Shown in pieces: positions 51,651 to 63,091 of a stretch of DNA of 64,000 nt. Under the pieces are notes generated by a model. That model saw nothing but the letters and a program-made list of their open reading frames with translations, searched no databases and was not told the DNA's origin. The position numbers and the translations under genes are program-made. The stretch lies in NCBI GenBank assembly GCA_963817435.1, contig CAWFNY010000001.1:1426001-1490000 (forward strand). Direction: 5' to 3'. This DNA comes from JADJOM01 sp963817435 (lineage in GTDB: Bacteria > Gemmatimonadota > Gemmatimonadetes > Gemmatimonadales > GWC2-71-9). The stretch's first letter is position 1; the number at the start of each line of letters is the position of its first letter.

Positions 51651-54422
51651 GTCCGGCTGGATGTTGGTCGCGGTTGCGACGACATAGGTCGTGCAGGCGA
51701 ACGGCCCGGTGCCGGCGGAGAGCGTGGCCGTCGTCGCGACTAGACCGGGCGCGATGGTGCGTGGCGAGTTCGAGGTGACGCACGCCGGGTCCCGCGCGAT
51801 CAGCGTGACGGGGACGCCACCGGCCGGCGCCGCGATCGCGATGCTGTTGCTCTCGAACTGGATGTCGATATCGATCGGGAAGCTGGCGTTCAGCGTCGTC
51901 GAGCCCTGCAGCACGTTCAGCGATGCCGACGTCGTCACCGTGGAGAACGCCGAGGTGAAGGCGGGGTTGTTCACCGTGACCGTGGAGGTGCCGGGCAGGA
52001 GTCCCTGCACCGTGACGTTGGCGCTGGTCTGCCCCGCGGCGATCGTCACCGACGGCGTCCCGAGGCCCACGGAGGTCGGGTTGCTGCTGGTCACCGAGAA
52101 CACCACACCGCCCGCCGGCGCGGGCGCCGGCAGGTTGATGACGAGCGACGCCGTGCCGTTGTAGGGCACGTTGAGCGTGGGCGGCAGCACGCTGATGTTC
52201 CGGTTCTGCACGTCCACCGAGAGCGTGCCGCTGGTGTAGCCCGTGGCGGCGGCGGTCAGCAGCGCTGTGCCGGGCGACACACCCGTCACCAGCACGCTGT
52301 CGAGAACCTTGCCCTGCGGGATCGTCACCGATGCCGGCACGGTGAAGAAGCTCGGGTTCCCGCTCGTGAGCGTGATCGCGGCGCCACCCACCGGAGCAGC
52401 GGTATTCAGGGTGATATACACCTTCGATGTGAGCCCGATGCCGACACCGGGCACACCCGCGAACGAGAGCTGAATCGTCGGCGAGCTGAAGAGTGTCGTC
52501 GCGGTGAAGATGGCCTGCACGGTTCCAATCGAGGCAGTCGCCGTCGGATTGGGCTGGATGGTTCCGAGGGTCCAGACGGTCCGGGCCCGGCCGAGCGCGT
52601 CGGTGGTGCCGGAGGTCGGCGCCACCGAGCCGTCGGTCACCGTCCAGTTCACCGTGGCGCCCGGCACCACGTTCGCGAAGCTGTCCTTCGCCTGGACCAC
52701 GAGCGCGACCGGCAGCGGCTTGCCCGCTGAATCGGACTGCGCGTCGCCGGAGTCCTTCGCCAGCGTGAGAATGGCCGTGGGCGTTCCGGTGGCGGTGAAC
52801 GTCACCGCGGGCAGGCCCGTCACCGTGGCGGTCACGGTGTTGCTGCCGACGGTCTGACCGACACGCCAGCTCGTGGCGGTTGCGACGCCGGAGGCGTTGG
52901 TTGCCTGGACCGGACCGGTGATGGTGCCGCCGCCGCTTGCGACGGCGAACGTGACCGACACGCCGGAGAGCGGCGCGCCGGCGGCGTCCTTCACCACGAC
53001 GGAGGGCGCCGCCGCCACGAGGGTGTTCACGACGGCGTTCTGGGTGATGACCGAGTTGGCCGTCACACTGGCCGGCGTCGTGGTGACGCCAGTCGCGGTG
53101 AAGGTCACGACCGGCAGACCGGCGACCGTCGCCGTCATCGTGTTCGGTCCGGGCGTGGCACCCACGGTCCAGCTCAGTACCGTGGCGATCCCGGAGGCAT
53201 TGGTGGTGGCGTTCCCGCCGGTGAGCGAGCCGCCGCCGCTCGCCACCGCGAAGGTGACCGCCACGCCGGGAACCGGGTTCGAGTTGGCGTCGAGCACCAC
53301 CACCGACGGAGGCGCACTCACGGCGGTGCCCACCGTGGCATTCTGGGTGAGCGCCGAGTTGGCAGCGACACTGGCCGGCGGGCCCACGACCGTGGTGGCC
53401 GTCGCGGAGAAGCTGAGCGGCGATCCGGTGAGTCCGCTCGAGGTGGCGGTGACGATGATCGCGCCGGCTGTGCCGCCGGCGGTGAGGGTCGTCTGCGCCT
53501 GGCCGGCGCCATTCGTCGTCGTCGTGGTAGGCGCCACCGTGGTCCCGGCCGGCCCCGTCGCCACGGCAAAGGTGACGCCGACACCGGCCACCGGATTGCC
53601 AAGCGCATCCTGCACTTCGACCACCAGCGGCACGCTGGCGGCGCTGCCGGCCGGCACGTTCTGGTTATCGCCGCTGATCTTGATGATTTGGCTCGGCGCC
53701 GGCGACCACGACACCGTACCGGTCGCCGTGAGACCACCTGGGGTCTTCGCGGTGATCGTGACGCTCCCGTTGCCTGTCGCGGGAGCCGTAACACTCGCCT
53801 GACTGAAGCCGGTGGACTGCGGGACCAGCAGCGTGGAATCGCTCGACTCGAACGAGACCGGGACGCCGCTGACCGGCAGGCCGGCCTGCCAGACCGTTGC
53901 CGTGATGGTCGCGCTCTGGCCGTCGGTGAGGCTGGTAACCGCTGGGATGGTGACCGAGTCCGCCGAGCTGCCGGGACCGGTGTACGTCGGAGTGAGCGGC
54001 GACGTCTGGGTCGACTGGCCAGCCGTGGCCGTGACGGTGCCGGTCGTGCGGTAGTACTCGATCCCGCCACCGCGGACGATGGCGGTGAAGCTGAACTGCT
54101 CCGTCGCGCTATTGAGGTCGAGGGTCACCTGAATGAGCAGCTGCCCGCCGCTCTGAGTGAACTGCTGCGCGGTCAGCGTGTCGCTGAAGGCCACGCTGTT
54201 GTCGGACACCCGGCGAAGGTCGAGGATGACTTCGTCCACGGGGATCGGAAATGTCCCCCCCGCCCGGAAGAAGGCCGTCGCGTCGATGGTGCTCTGCGCC
54301 GTCCAGCGTGGCGCGAACGCACTGTCGGTGGAGCACGTAGTCAACAGAATCGCGCCGAAGATGACACGAACGGCGCGACCGATGGCACTCCAGCGGCGGA
54401 CGGCAGGGGTCAAGGATCGCAC
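48219..54422 (-). CDS. Giant secreted Ig-like repeat protein (2067 aa), putative lipoprotein
   Basis: An exported cell-surface protein. The N-terminus has a basic head, a hydrophobic stretch and a lipobox-like GAILLTTC with Cys30. Residues about 150-800 carry bacterial Ig-like (Big_1/invasin-type) domains (VPLVVEVQDALGNPVAGVGV and similar). The C-terminal half holds five diverged repeats of about 225 residues (separate entry). It is Thr/Val/Ser/Gly-rich with almost no Cys, as expected for an extracellular stalk. Adhesion or matrix roles are likely by architecture only. The start at GTG 54422 has no strong Shine-Dalgarno; the reading frame is unbroken over 6.2 kb. Confidence 0.75.
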   Translation of the reverse strand: MRSLTPAVRRWSAIGRAVRVIFGAILLTTCSTDSAFAPRWTAQSTIDATAFFRAGGTFPIPVDEVILDLRRVSDNSVAFSDTLTAQQFTQSGGQLLIQVTLDLNSATEQFSFTAIVRGGGIEYYRTTGTVTATAGQSTQTSPLTPTYTGPGSSADSVTIPAVTSLTDGQSATITATVWQAGLPVSGVPVSFESSDSTLLVPQSTGFSQASVTAPATGNGSVTITAKTPGGLTATGTVSWSPAPSQIIKISGDNQNVPAGSAASVPLVVEVQDALGNPVAGVGVTFAVATGPAGTTVAPTTTTTNGAGQAQTTLTAGGTAGAIIVTATSSGLTGSPLSFSATATTVVGPPASVAANSALTQNATVGTAVSAPPSVVVLDANSNPVPGVAVTFAVASGGGSLTGGNATTNASGIATVLSWTVGATPGPNTMTATVAGLPVVTFTATGVTTTPASVTANSVITQNAVVNTLVAAAPSVVVKDAAGAPLSGVSVTFAVASGGGTITGPVQATNASGVATATSWRVGQTVGSNTVTATVTGLPAVTFTATGTPTAILTLAKDSGDAQSDSAGKPLPVALVVQAKDSFANVVPGATVNWTVTDGSVAPTSGTTDALGRARTVWTLGTIQPNPTATASIGTVQAIFTATTLFSSPTIQLSFAGVPGVGIGLTSKVYITLNTAAPVGGAAITLTSGNPSFFTVPASVTIPQGKVLDSVLVTGVSPGTALLTAAATGYTSGTLSVDVQNRNISVLPPTLNVPYNGTASLVINLPAPAPAGGVVFSVTSSNPTSVGLGTPSVTIAAGQTSANVTVQGLLPGTSTVTVNNPAFTSAFSTVTTSASLNVLQGSTTLNASFPIDIDIQFESNSIAIAAPAGGVPVTLIARDPACVTSNSPRTIAPGLVATTATLSAGTGPFACTTYVVATATNIQPDSVLVTVNPTPSFNVTGTVTLGSGLQTNVGASLQASNHGGTTVRVTSADPLKLLVAPNAATAGTPFIDIPIPVNGSGFSYYLQALDGQTGNVSVSLSAPGFLTATHGDSLVAPALDVIFLLPTATVYQPNSAFQIRLGVPNAARTGMAIEQARRFGAVPDTITVINDSAAVATLVTSALTSSTVQVLLQPGQARTGSPASAGGVEFKPLNAGFTEVSASAGRYISLPQPLPKYGVTVSTPAITLNAPPTLGSGQQVGTSGFLGASNHGGVTVHLASTNPSRFLLAPNGSTVGSGTLDIALLNGNTGFSYTVQATDNAVGTDTIIATAPGFTPDTIPVTAVTPAVDVIFLPGTIASLAPNAAFQARIGVPNGQLTGIQSEFGLRFGSPGLTVTFTHTDTAAAKLFTTALRADTVTAPITALNARTPSPASAGGVEYDPAAPGSDSVTATIPGYVVLPSATQPITVTGQAITLGGVSAIGSGMQQGSSGFLGASNHGGVTVHLVVSDSSLFLIAPNGSTVGTGSLDIPVANGSTGFSYTIQALEGQVGTATLTATVPGFTTATTTLTAVQPALDIIFLPTSTTTFSANSGFQVRTGIPNGLLTGIQQEEVLRAGSPGITVSLASSVPGVGALVTLAGSSGTGQVNIAALNARSPSGVPAGGIEFDPIIGGATTVSATSPGYVVLPSASVAVTVSAPSISMSGGTVGAGLQFSTSGFLGAANHGGVTVRVTSSQPSVALVSPNTTTPGTAFIDIVVPNGSTGFSYVIQGVEGQTGAPAITASAPGFTDGSAAVTVAPAALDLIFLNTNTTTLSPNNAFQVRLGYPNPSNTGIAGEQALRAGGTVRTATITNSNATVGQLFFQSGAAQTGTVDIALQQARSPSPASAGGVEFSALAAGTTSVSATIPGFLSMPTATQTVTVTTPSISVSGLTVGAGLQAASSAFLGASNHGGTTVRVTSNDPALFLIAPNATTAGTPFIDVPLTNGSTGVSFVVQGLDSVTGTASVTVSAPGFTDGVATETVVQPSVDIIFLPTTIASTSANVAFQVRTGTPDALGNSISQEQGIRFGGNAATATVTTTNSTAGLLVNSLGSGLSVQTVIPTGAARSPSGVAAGGIEFDPLAPGVTSVSVTIPGFRIIPGSTESVTVQ

Positions 54423-54511
54423 GGGGGTTGAAAGGTAACGTCAAGCTACGAGGCAGTTTGACGGGTGTCAAACCAGTCCTCCGCGACTATCTGGCCCTGG
54501 CCAGTCCGGGC

Positions 54512-55840
54512 TTACATCGGAAGGCCCGTGCCACCCGCGAACGGCAGCCAGAGCCGGGCCCGGCATCCTCGCTGATCACCACGATTCTCCAGCCGAAGAG
54601 TGCCCCCGTGGGCCTCGGCGATCTGTCGTGACAGCGCCAGTCCGATCCCTGAGCCTCCTGGCTTGGTGGTGAAGAATGGCACGAAGAGGTTGGCGGTCTC
54701 GCTCAGCCCGTCTCCTTCGTCCTCGATCACGACCTCCACTCCGCTGGCCAGACTTCGCCAGCCGACCTGCACTCCACCGCCGGTCTCCGCCACGGCATCC
54801 GCGGCGTTGCGGACCAGGTTGATGAGCAGCTGGTCGAGCTGGTCACCATCGGCCCTGAGCACGCAGCGCGGCCCCGGAAGAACCGCCACGGCCACCCGCG
54901 TCTCGAGTGCGGCGACGCGGCGAATCCAGGGCTCGACCTCGACGGCCGCGAGCCGTGGCCGCGGCAGCCGGGCGAGCCGGGCATACGCCGCCATGAAACG
55001 GCCCAGCGCGTCCGCGCGCTGGCCGATGATATCGAGGCCCTGACGCAGATCCTGGCCGTCTTCCGGCGTGTCCCGCCCGCGATCGAGGATCGATCGGAGA
55101 CTGCCCGCCAGCGACCGGATCGGCGCAAGCGAGTTGTTGATCTCGTGCGAGAGCACCCGGACCAGCCGCTGCCAGGCCAGGCGCTCCTCGGCCTGCAGGG
55201 TTCGGCTCAGGTCGGTGAGCACCACGAGCTGGTGCTCGCGACCATCCTGCCGGAAGCTGCTGCGGCGCAGTTCCCATCGTCCCGGCTCGCGCCCGCCGCG
55301 CTCGAGCACACGTGGCGAGTCCCCCGTCAGGCACTCCGCCAGACCCAGCTCATCGGCCCCGCGTCCCAGCAGCCGCTCGACGCTATGGCCGAGGAGCCGT
55401 TCGCCGCGCCGATTCACGAGTCGCAGCGTGCCGTCCCCGTCGAAAGCGAAGATCGCCGCGTCGATTTCCGCGATCACGGTGCGCAGGAGCGCGGAGGCCT
55501 CAAGCGCGCCGAGTCGCTGTCCCCGAAGCGTCTCGGCGAGCGCGTTGGCCTCGAGGTAGACGAGACCGAGCGCATCGTCGGCATCGGCGCCGCGGGCGCG
55601 GAGAGAGTAGTCGCCCTCGCGGAGCGCGGCGAGCACGTTCGAGAGCGTCTGCAGCGGGCGCACCACCCGCTCCTGCAGCACCAGCAGGCCGATCCCGAGC
55701 GCGCCGAGGGCGAAGATCGTCCCGGTCCACTGGGCTCGCGGCGTGAAGTCTCCGCGCCAGAGCAGCAGCAGCGCCAGGGCGACGGCGGGCAATGCGGAGA
55801 CGGTCGCGACCAGGAGGACACGGCGGGGGTGGGAGCGCAT
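54512..55840 (-). CDS. Membrane sensor histidine kinase (NtrY/AtoS-like)
   Basis: 442 residues: two membrane helices (about residues 8-27 and 39-56), a HAMP-like stretch (RVVRPLQTLSNVLAALREGD), a PAS domain (IDAAIFAFDGDGTLRLVNRR), and a HisKA/HATPase core with phospho-H232 in VRVLSHEINNSLAPIRS, N box LLINLVRNAADAV and the G2 block GGSGIGLALSRQIAEAHGG. It pairs with the NtrC-type regulator encoded just upstream (57-base gap) in the same operon. It probably senses a membrane or periplasmic cue linked to the neighbouring MacB-like transport system. Confidence 0.88.
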   Translation of the reverse strand: MRSHPRRVLLVATVSALPAVALALLLLWRGDFTPRAQWTGTIFALGALGIGLLVLQERVVRPLQTLSNVLAALREGDYSLRARGADADDALGLVYLEANALAETLRGQRLGALEASALLRTVIAEIDAAIFAFDGDGTLRLVNRRGERLLGHSVERLLGRGADELGLAECLTGDSPRVLERGGREPGRWELRRSSFRQDGREHQLVVLTDLSRTLQAEERLAWQRLVRVLSHEINNSLAPIRSLAGSLRSILDRGRDTPEDGQDLRQGLDIIGQRADALGRFMAAYARLARLPRPRLAAVEVEPWIRRVAALETRVAVAVLPGPRCVLRADGDQLDQLLINLVRNAADAVAETGGGVQVGWRSLASGVEVVIEDEGDGLSETANLFVPFFTTKPGGSGIGLALSRQIAEAHGGTLRLENRGDQRGCRARLWLPFAGGTGLPM

Positions 55841-55897
55841 GACGCGTCGGGGATCAGTCGCCGGCGCTCGCGACCCACGGGCCGACGGCGCGGGAGC

Positions 55898-57259
55898 CTA
55901 GAGGCCATACCGCTCCAGCCGACGGTACATCGCGCTGCGCGAGAGGCCGAGAGCCTTCGCGGCATCCGTCACGTTGCCGCCGGCACGGGCCAGCGCCTTC
56001 TGCACCAGGAGCTTTTCGACTTCCTCGAGCGTGAGCTGATCGAGCCGGACCGCGGTATCCGCTGGAGCCGAGAGCGAGAGATCCACGATCCGGATCTCGC
56101 TCCCGTCGGCGAGCAGCACCGCGCGCTCGATCGTATGGTCGAGCTCCCGCACGTTGCCGGGCCAGCCGTAGCGGATCAGTGCTTCCATCGCGTCGGGCCG
56201 GAAGCTGGAGAGCGGCTTCCGGTAGCGCGTTGCATGCCGGTGCAGGAAGCTCGCGGCCAGCAGCGGGATGTCCTCCCGCCGGTCGCGGAGCGGCGGAATG
56301 CGGATCTCGATGGTGTTGAGGCGGTAGACCAGGTCCTCGCGAAAGCGCCCGGCCGCGACCTCGCCGGGCAGCTCCGCGTTGGTGGCCGAGAGGACACGCA
56401 CGTTCACCGTCCGGGTCTTGGAGGACCCGACCCGCTCCAGTTCGCCCGTCTGCAGCACGCGGAGGAGCTTGGCCTGTTGCGCCAGCGTGATGTTGGCGAT
56501 CTCGTCGAGGAACAGGGTGCCGCCGTCGGCGAGCTCGAAGCGTCCGATCCGGTCGGCCTTGGCATCGGTGAACGCACCCCTGAGATGGCCGAACAGCTCG
56601 CTCTCGAAGACCCCTTCCGAGAGTCCGCCGACGTTCACCGTGATCATCGGGCGGGTCGCGCGTGCGCTGGCCGCATGCAGCCACCGGGCGGCGATCTCCT
56701 TCCCGACGCCGTGTTCGCCGAGAATCAGCGCGTTCGCGTCGGAGGGCGCGACCCGCTCCATCAAGCGCGCCACCTGTCGCATCGCCGCCGATTCGGCGAC
56801 GAGGTCCGGGAGCCCGTCGCGGCGCAAGGTCTGGTTCTCGCTCTCGAGCCGCTGGCTGCGCTTGAGCGCCCGGCCGAGTTCCACCTGGGTGCGGAGCAGC
56901 GCCACCAGCCGGGTGTTGTCCCAGGGCTTCTCCAGGTAGTCCCGGGCGCCCCGGCGCATCGCCTCGACGGCGCCTTCGACACTGCCGTAGGCGGTCATCA
57001 CGACCACGGGCAGCTGCGCGTCGAGCAGCTGAATACGGCTCAGGAGATCGAACCCCTCCATGCCCGAGGTGGTGTCCCGGGTGTAATTGAGGTCCATGAG
57101 GAGGACATCGAAGTCGCTGCGCTCGAGTGACGCGAGCACCGCTCCGGGCGAGGCGACGGTCTCCACCACGAAACCCTCGCCCTTGAGGAGAAGGCGGAGC
57201 GCCTGGAGGATGTCCGGCTGATCGTCGGCGACGAGAATTCTTGGCGTGGGGGACGGCAT
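55898..57259 (-). CDS. NtrC-family response regulator with GAFTDA loop
   Basis: A 453-residue receiver/sigma-54 AAA+/Fis regulator. The receiver has the acidic pocket ADDQ, phosphoacceptor D56 in LLMDLNYTRDTT and Lys in YLEKPWD. The AAA+ domain has Walker A GEHGVGKE, Walker B GGTLFLDEI and RYGWPGNVRELDHTIERAVL. The sigma-54 contact loop reads GAFTDA rather than GAFTGA. The C-terminal Fis HTH is intact (GNVTDAAKALGLSRSAMYRR). It is encoded downstream of the ABC genes and upstream of its kinase, so it probably controls the transporter cluster. The loop variant recurs in this subgroup, so a natural variant is likelier than an error. Confidence 0.88.
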   Translation of the reverse strand: MPSPTPRILVADDQPDILQALRLLLKGEGFVVETVASPGAVLASLERSDFDVLLMDLNYTRDTTSGMEGFDLLSRIQLLDAQLPVVVMTAYGSVEGAVEAMRRGARDYLEKPWDNTRLVALLRTQVELGRALKRSQRLESENQTLRRDGLPDLVAESAAMRQVARLMERVAPSDANALILGEHGVGKEIAARWLHAASARATRPMITVNVGGLSEGVFESELFGHLRGAFTDAKADRIGRFELADGGTLFLDEIANITLAQQAKLLRVLQTGELERVGSSKTRTVNVRVLSATNAELPGEVAAGRFREDLVYRLNTIEIRIPPLRDRREDIPLLAASFLHRHATRYRKPLSSFRPDAMEALIRYGWPGNVRELDHTIERAVLLADGSEIRIVDLSLSAPADTAVRLDQLTLEEVEKLLVQKALARAGGNVTDAAKALGLSRSAMYRRLERYGL

Positions 57260-57348
57260 ACCGGCACTAATCTACTGCGCCACGCGATCCCGCAACCGGC
57301 GGGAGTCCCGAGGCGTCGGCGGCGTGGACCCCGCGGAGCCAGCCGCCA

Positions 57349-58008
57349 TCAGACCAGCCACCCGTCCCTCAGCCGCACGATGCGGTTTCCGTAGCTGGCA
57401 TTCTCCTCGGAGTGGGTCACCTGCACGATGGTCGTGCCCTCCCGGTTGAGCCTCCGGAACAGCTCCATGATCTCCCGGCCCTGCTCCGAGTGCAGGTTGC
57501 CGGTCGGCTCGTCTGCCAGCAGCAGCGGCGGGCGGGCGATCACGGCCCGCGCCACCCCCACGAGCTGCTGCTGTCCGCCTGACAACTGCGACGGAAAGAG
57601 GTCCTTCTTCCCGACCATCTGGAACCGGTCGAGCGTGTCCGCGACCAGCGCCGCGCGCTCGCTCCCCTTCATGTTCCGGTAGCTCAGCGGCACCTCGAGA
57701 TTCTCCGCCACCGTCAGGTCGTCCAGCAGGTGGTACTGCTGAAAGACGAACCCGACGCTCCGCCGCGCGAGATCGCCGCGGAGCTTCGGCTTGAGGCTGT
57801 GCACCGGTTCGCCCTGCAGCCAGTACTCTCCCCGGAAGTCGGCATCGAGCATGCCCAGGATCGAAAGCAGGCTGCTCTTCCCCGCGCCGGAAGGGCCCAT
57901 GATGGTGACGAAGTCCCCGGCGTCGATCGACAGCGCAATGCGCCGCAGCACGAACGTCGGCGACGGCTTGGTGTCGAAGGACTTCTCGAGATCGACGAGA
58001 CGGATCAC
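57349..58008 (-). CDS. ABC transporter ATP-binding protein (MacB/LolD type)
   Basis: A 219-residue ATPase subunit with Walker A GPSGAGKSSLL (residues about 38-48), Q-loop region VGFVFQQYHLLDDLTVAENL, signature LSGGQQQLVGVARA and Walker B LLLADEPTGNLHSEQG, plus the switch histidine near THSEENA. It powers the MacB/ADOP-type permeases encoded upstream in the same direction, so it probably drives mechanotransmission-type export or efflux. It is followed by the response regulator after 89 bases. Confidence 0.92.
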   Translation of the reverse strand: MIRLVDLEKSFDTKPSPTFVLRRIALSIDAGDFVTIMGPSGAGKSSLLSILGMLDADFRGEYWLQGEPVHSLKPKLRGDLARRSVGFVFQQYHLLDDLTVAENLEVPLSYRNMKGSERAALVADTLDRFQMVGKKDLFPSQLSGGQQQLVGVARAVIARPPLLLADEPTGNLHSEQGREIMELFRRLNREGTTIVQVTHSEENASYGNRIVRLRDGWLV

Positions 58009-58116
58009 GGCATGCTCCTGACGGCGGTCATGTGTGAGGGGGGAGACGCCTGCTGCGAGGGACGAGCCCCCACCGACCGGCAGGCGATCCGGAGATCGTG
58101 CAGCATGGCGGCCGCC

Positions 58117-60555
58117 TCACTCGGTACGCAGGGCCTGCATCGGATCGACATCCGCGGCCCGGCGGGCGGGGAGGAGGCTCGCGCAGACCGCCGTCGCGAG
58201 CAGCACGAGGGCGCTCATCCCGAGGGTGAGCGGGTCGTAGGGCGCGACTCCGTACAGGAGCGCCCGCAGCGCCCCGCCCGCGGCAAAGGCGGCGAGCATT
58301 CCGAGGGCAAGACCGAAGAGCACCAGCCGGATCCCATCGCCAACAACCAGCCGCACGAGGGCGGCGGGCGCCGCCCCGAGTGCGAGGCGGATGCCGAGCT
58401 CCTGGGTGCGCGCGCGCACCGCGTAGGCGAGGACGCTGTAGAGTCCGAGACCCGCCATGACGAGCGCCACCAGCGCGTAGATGCCGAAGAGGCTCGCGCC
58501 GAGGCGGAAATCGCGGTACGCCGGCTCCAGCAGTTCGCCCAGCGATCGCACCTGCACATAGGGCAGATCGGCAACCGATGCCTGAAGCAGCCGCCGGACG
58601 TCGGCAGCGACGACAGTGGCGGGTCCGCGCGTACGGAGAAAGAGGGTCAGGTGCTTCGTCGCGGCGCTCGGCGGCGGGAGGGGGACGTAGTAGATCGCCT
58701 GCGATTCCTCCCGCGGACTGTAGCGCACCCCATCCTGCACGACGCCGATGACCTCGGTGCAGGTCGTGGCATCCTTGCCGATGAGCAGGCACTGCCCGAT
58801 CGGATCCTGGTCGGGGAAGTAACGCTTCGCCATCGTCGCGCCGATGAGCGTCACGGCCGGCCGCTCCCGGCGGTCCTGTTCGGTGAAACCGCGCCCGTGC
58901 TGTATCGCGAGCCCCATCGTGGTGAAGTAGTCCGGCGTGGTCCGCTGCACATAGGGCCCCCCGCTGGCCAGCCTCGGCAGCGAATCCCTGCCCTGGATCC
59001 GGAGCCGCTCGGCCATGCTCCAGCCGAACGGCTCGCCATTGTTGATCGCCACCGCTGCGACGCCGGGATGTGCCCGGGACACTTCAGCCATTGTCTCGAA
59101 GGCCTGACCGGTCGCCACGCCGCTGAACCCGACCGCGGCCGGGTCCACGGTCGCCATGAGGATGTGTTCCCGGTCGTAGCCGATGTCGATCGCGAGCACA
59201 TTGCGAAGGCTCCGCACGAAGAGCCCCGCGCCGATCACCAGCAGCACGCTCAGCGCGACCTGTGCCACGACGAGACCCGACCGCAGCTTCGAACGCCGGA
59301 AGCCGCTCCCCCGACCGCCCTCCTTGAGCACCGGCGTGAGATCGCTCTTCGTGACCTGAATGGCCGGCACCAGGCTGGAGAGCAGCGCCGCCACCGCCGT
59401 CGCCGCGACCGCGATCAGAAAGACCCGGCCATCGGTGCTGAATCGCTCTGCCATGGAAGCTGGAAGGACGTAGCCGCGCAAGAGTCCCACACCCCACGAA
59501 GCCGCGAGCAGGCCGAGTCCACCCGCAATCATGGCGAGGAGCGCCCCCTCGAAGAACAGCTGGCGCACCAGCCGGCCCTGCCCCGCACCGAGCGCCTTGC
59601 GCACGGCAAGCTCGCGCGCCCTGCCGAGGCCGCGGGAGAACATCAGGTTCGCGATGTTGGCGCAGGTGATCAGCAGCACGAGCAGCGACATCCCCGCGAG
59701 CCACCGCGCGAGTGCCGCCGAACTGCTGTAGTCGGGACCGGCGGCGGCGAGGATGGGGCCGAACTCGACCTGCTGGAAGCCGTTCGCCGTAGTAGAATCG
59801 CTGCGACCCGCGCGAATCAGCGCCGTGGCTTCCGCCTCCGCCTGGCTCGGCGTGACGCCCGGTGCAAGCCGGGCCACGAGCTGGATGAAATACCAGCCGC
59901 GGTCGGTGCGATAGTCGTCCCCGCTGATGCGGCGCGCCACCCCGGTGAACGGAACCCACAGCTCCGGTGCGTCGTACTCGCCACCGTCGAAAGCGCGCGG
60001 TGCCACGCCGACGACGGTGTAGCTCTGATCGTCGAGCGCGAGAGTCTTGCCGATGACATCCGTCGCGGCCCCGAACCGGCTTCGCCACAGCCGTTCGCTG
60101 AGCACGGCGACTGGTACGCCGGCATCGGCGCGATCGTCGTCGGGCCCGAGCAGACGCCCGAGCCGCGCGCGAGTGCCGAGCATCGGGAAGTAGCCTCCCG
60201 TCACGGACGCCAGCGACACCTGCGCGGCCTCCGGACCACGGCCGAGCGAGGCGCTGGTGGAATACTCCGCCGCAATCGCGGCGAAACTCTTCGCCCGGGT
60301 CAGATCGGTGAAATCGGGGTAGCTGACCGACGAGTTGCGCCACTCGCCGAACTGGGGATTGCGGTGATGGAAGAAGAGCCGCACCAGGGTGCCCGGCGCC
60401 TCGACCCCCACCGGTGGCCGGAAGAGCAGCATGTCGAGGACGCTGGTCAGTGCGGTGACCGCGCCGATGCCAAGCCCCAGGGTGAGCACGACGGTGACGG
60501 TGAAGCCCGGAGCGCGATGCAGCGCTCGAATCGCGTGGCGAATATCGGTGAGCAT
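58117..60555 (-). CDS. ADOP-type ABC transporter permease (MacB_PCD/FtsX)
   Basis: An 812-residue permease with duplicated MacB periplasmic and FtsX domains (acidobacterial duplicated orphan permease type). The N-terminus is diagnostic (DIRHAIRALHRAPGFTVTVV), followed by LTLGLGIGAVTALTSVLDML, a large periplasmic domain, then four-helix FtsX blocks (ELAVRKALGAGQGRLVRQLF and LGIRLALGAAPAALVRLVVG) and the C-terminal signature DVDPMQALRTE. Together with the next two permeases it probably exports a lipid, peptide or antibiotic-like substrate; none can be assigned. Confidence 0.88.
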   Translation of the reverse strand: MLTDIRHAIRALHRAPGFTVTVVLTLGLGIGAVTALTSVLDMLLFRPPVGVEAPGTLVRLFFHHRNPQFGEWRNSSVSYPDFTDLTRAKSFAAIAAEYSTSASLGRGPEAAQVSLASVTGGYFPMLGTRARLGRLLGPDDDRADAGVPVAVLSERLWRSRFGAATDVIGKTLALDDQSYTVVGVAPRAFDGGEYDAPELWVPFTGVARRISGDDYRTDRGWYFIQLVARLAPGVTPSQAEAEATALIRAGRSDSTTANGFQQVEFGPILAAAGPDYSSSAALARWLAGMSLLVLLITCANIANLMFSRGLGRARELAVRKALGAGQGRLVRQLFFEGALLAMIAGGLGLLAASWGVGLLRGYVLPASMAERFSTDGRVFLIAVAATAVAALLSSLVPAIQVTKSDLTPVLKEGGRGSGFRRSKLRSGLVVAQVALSVLLVIGAGLFVRSLRNVLAIDIGYDREHILMATVDPAAVGFSGVATGQAFETMAEVSRAHPGVAAVAINNGEPFGWSMAERLRIQGRDSLPRLASGGPYVQRTTPDYFTTMGLAIQHGRGFTEQDRRERPAVTLIGATMAKRYFPDQDPIGQCLLIGKDATTCTEVIGVVQDGVRYSPREESQAIYYVPLPPPSAATKHLTLFLRTRGPATVVAADVRRLLQASVADLPYVQVRSLGELLEPAYRDFRLGASLFGIYALVALVMAGLGLYSVLAYAVRARTQELGIRLALGAAPAALVRLVVGDGIRLVLFGLALGMLAAFAAGGALRALLYGVAPYDPLTLGMSALVLLATAVCASLLPARRAADVDPMQALRTE

Positions 60556-60585
60556 GGGAATGGGTTCCGGGTGACTGGCCGCTGG

Positions 60586-63027
<2,442 letters not shown>

Positions 63028-63091
63028 GGCGATCGTGCTCCCTGCCGGGGGTTTTCGGGAAGGCGGGACGCGCCGCCTGGAAATCGCGCGA

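Noticed and set aside
58095..58112. A GG-N10-GC sigma-54-like match ahead of the ABC ATPase gene
   Set aside because: Only about half of the consensus positions match, and it overlaps the end of the upstream permease gene.
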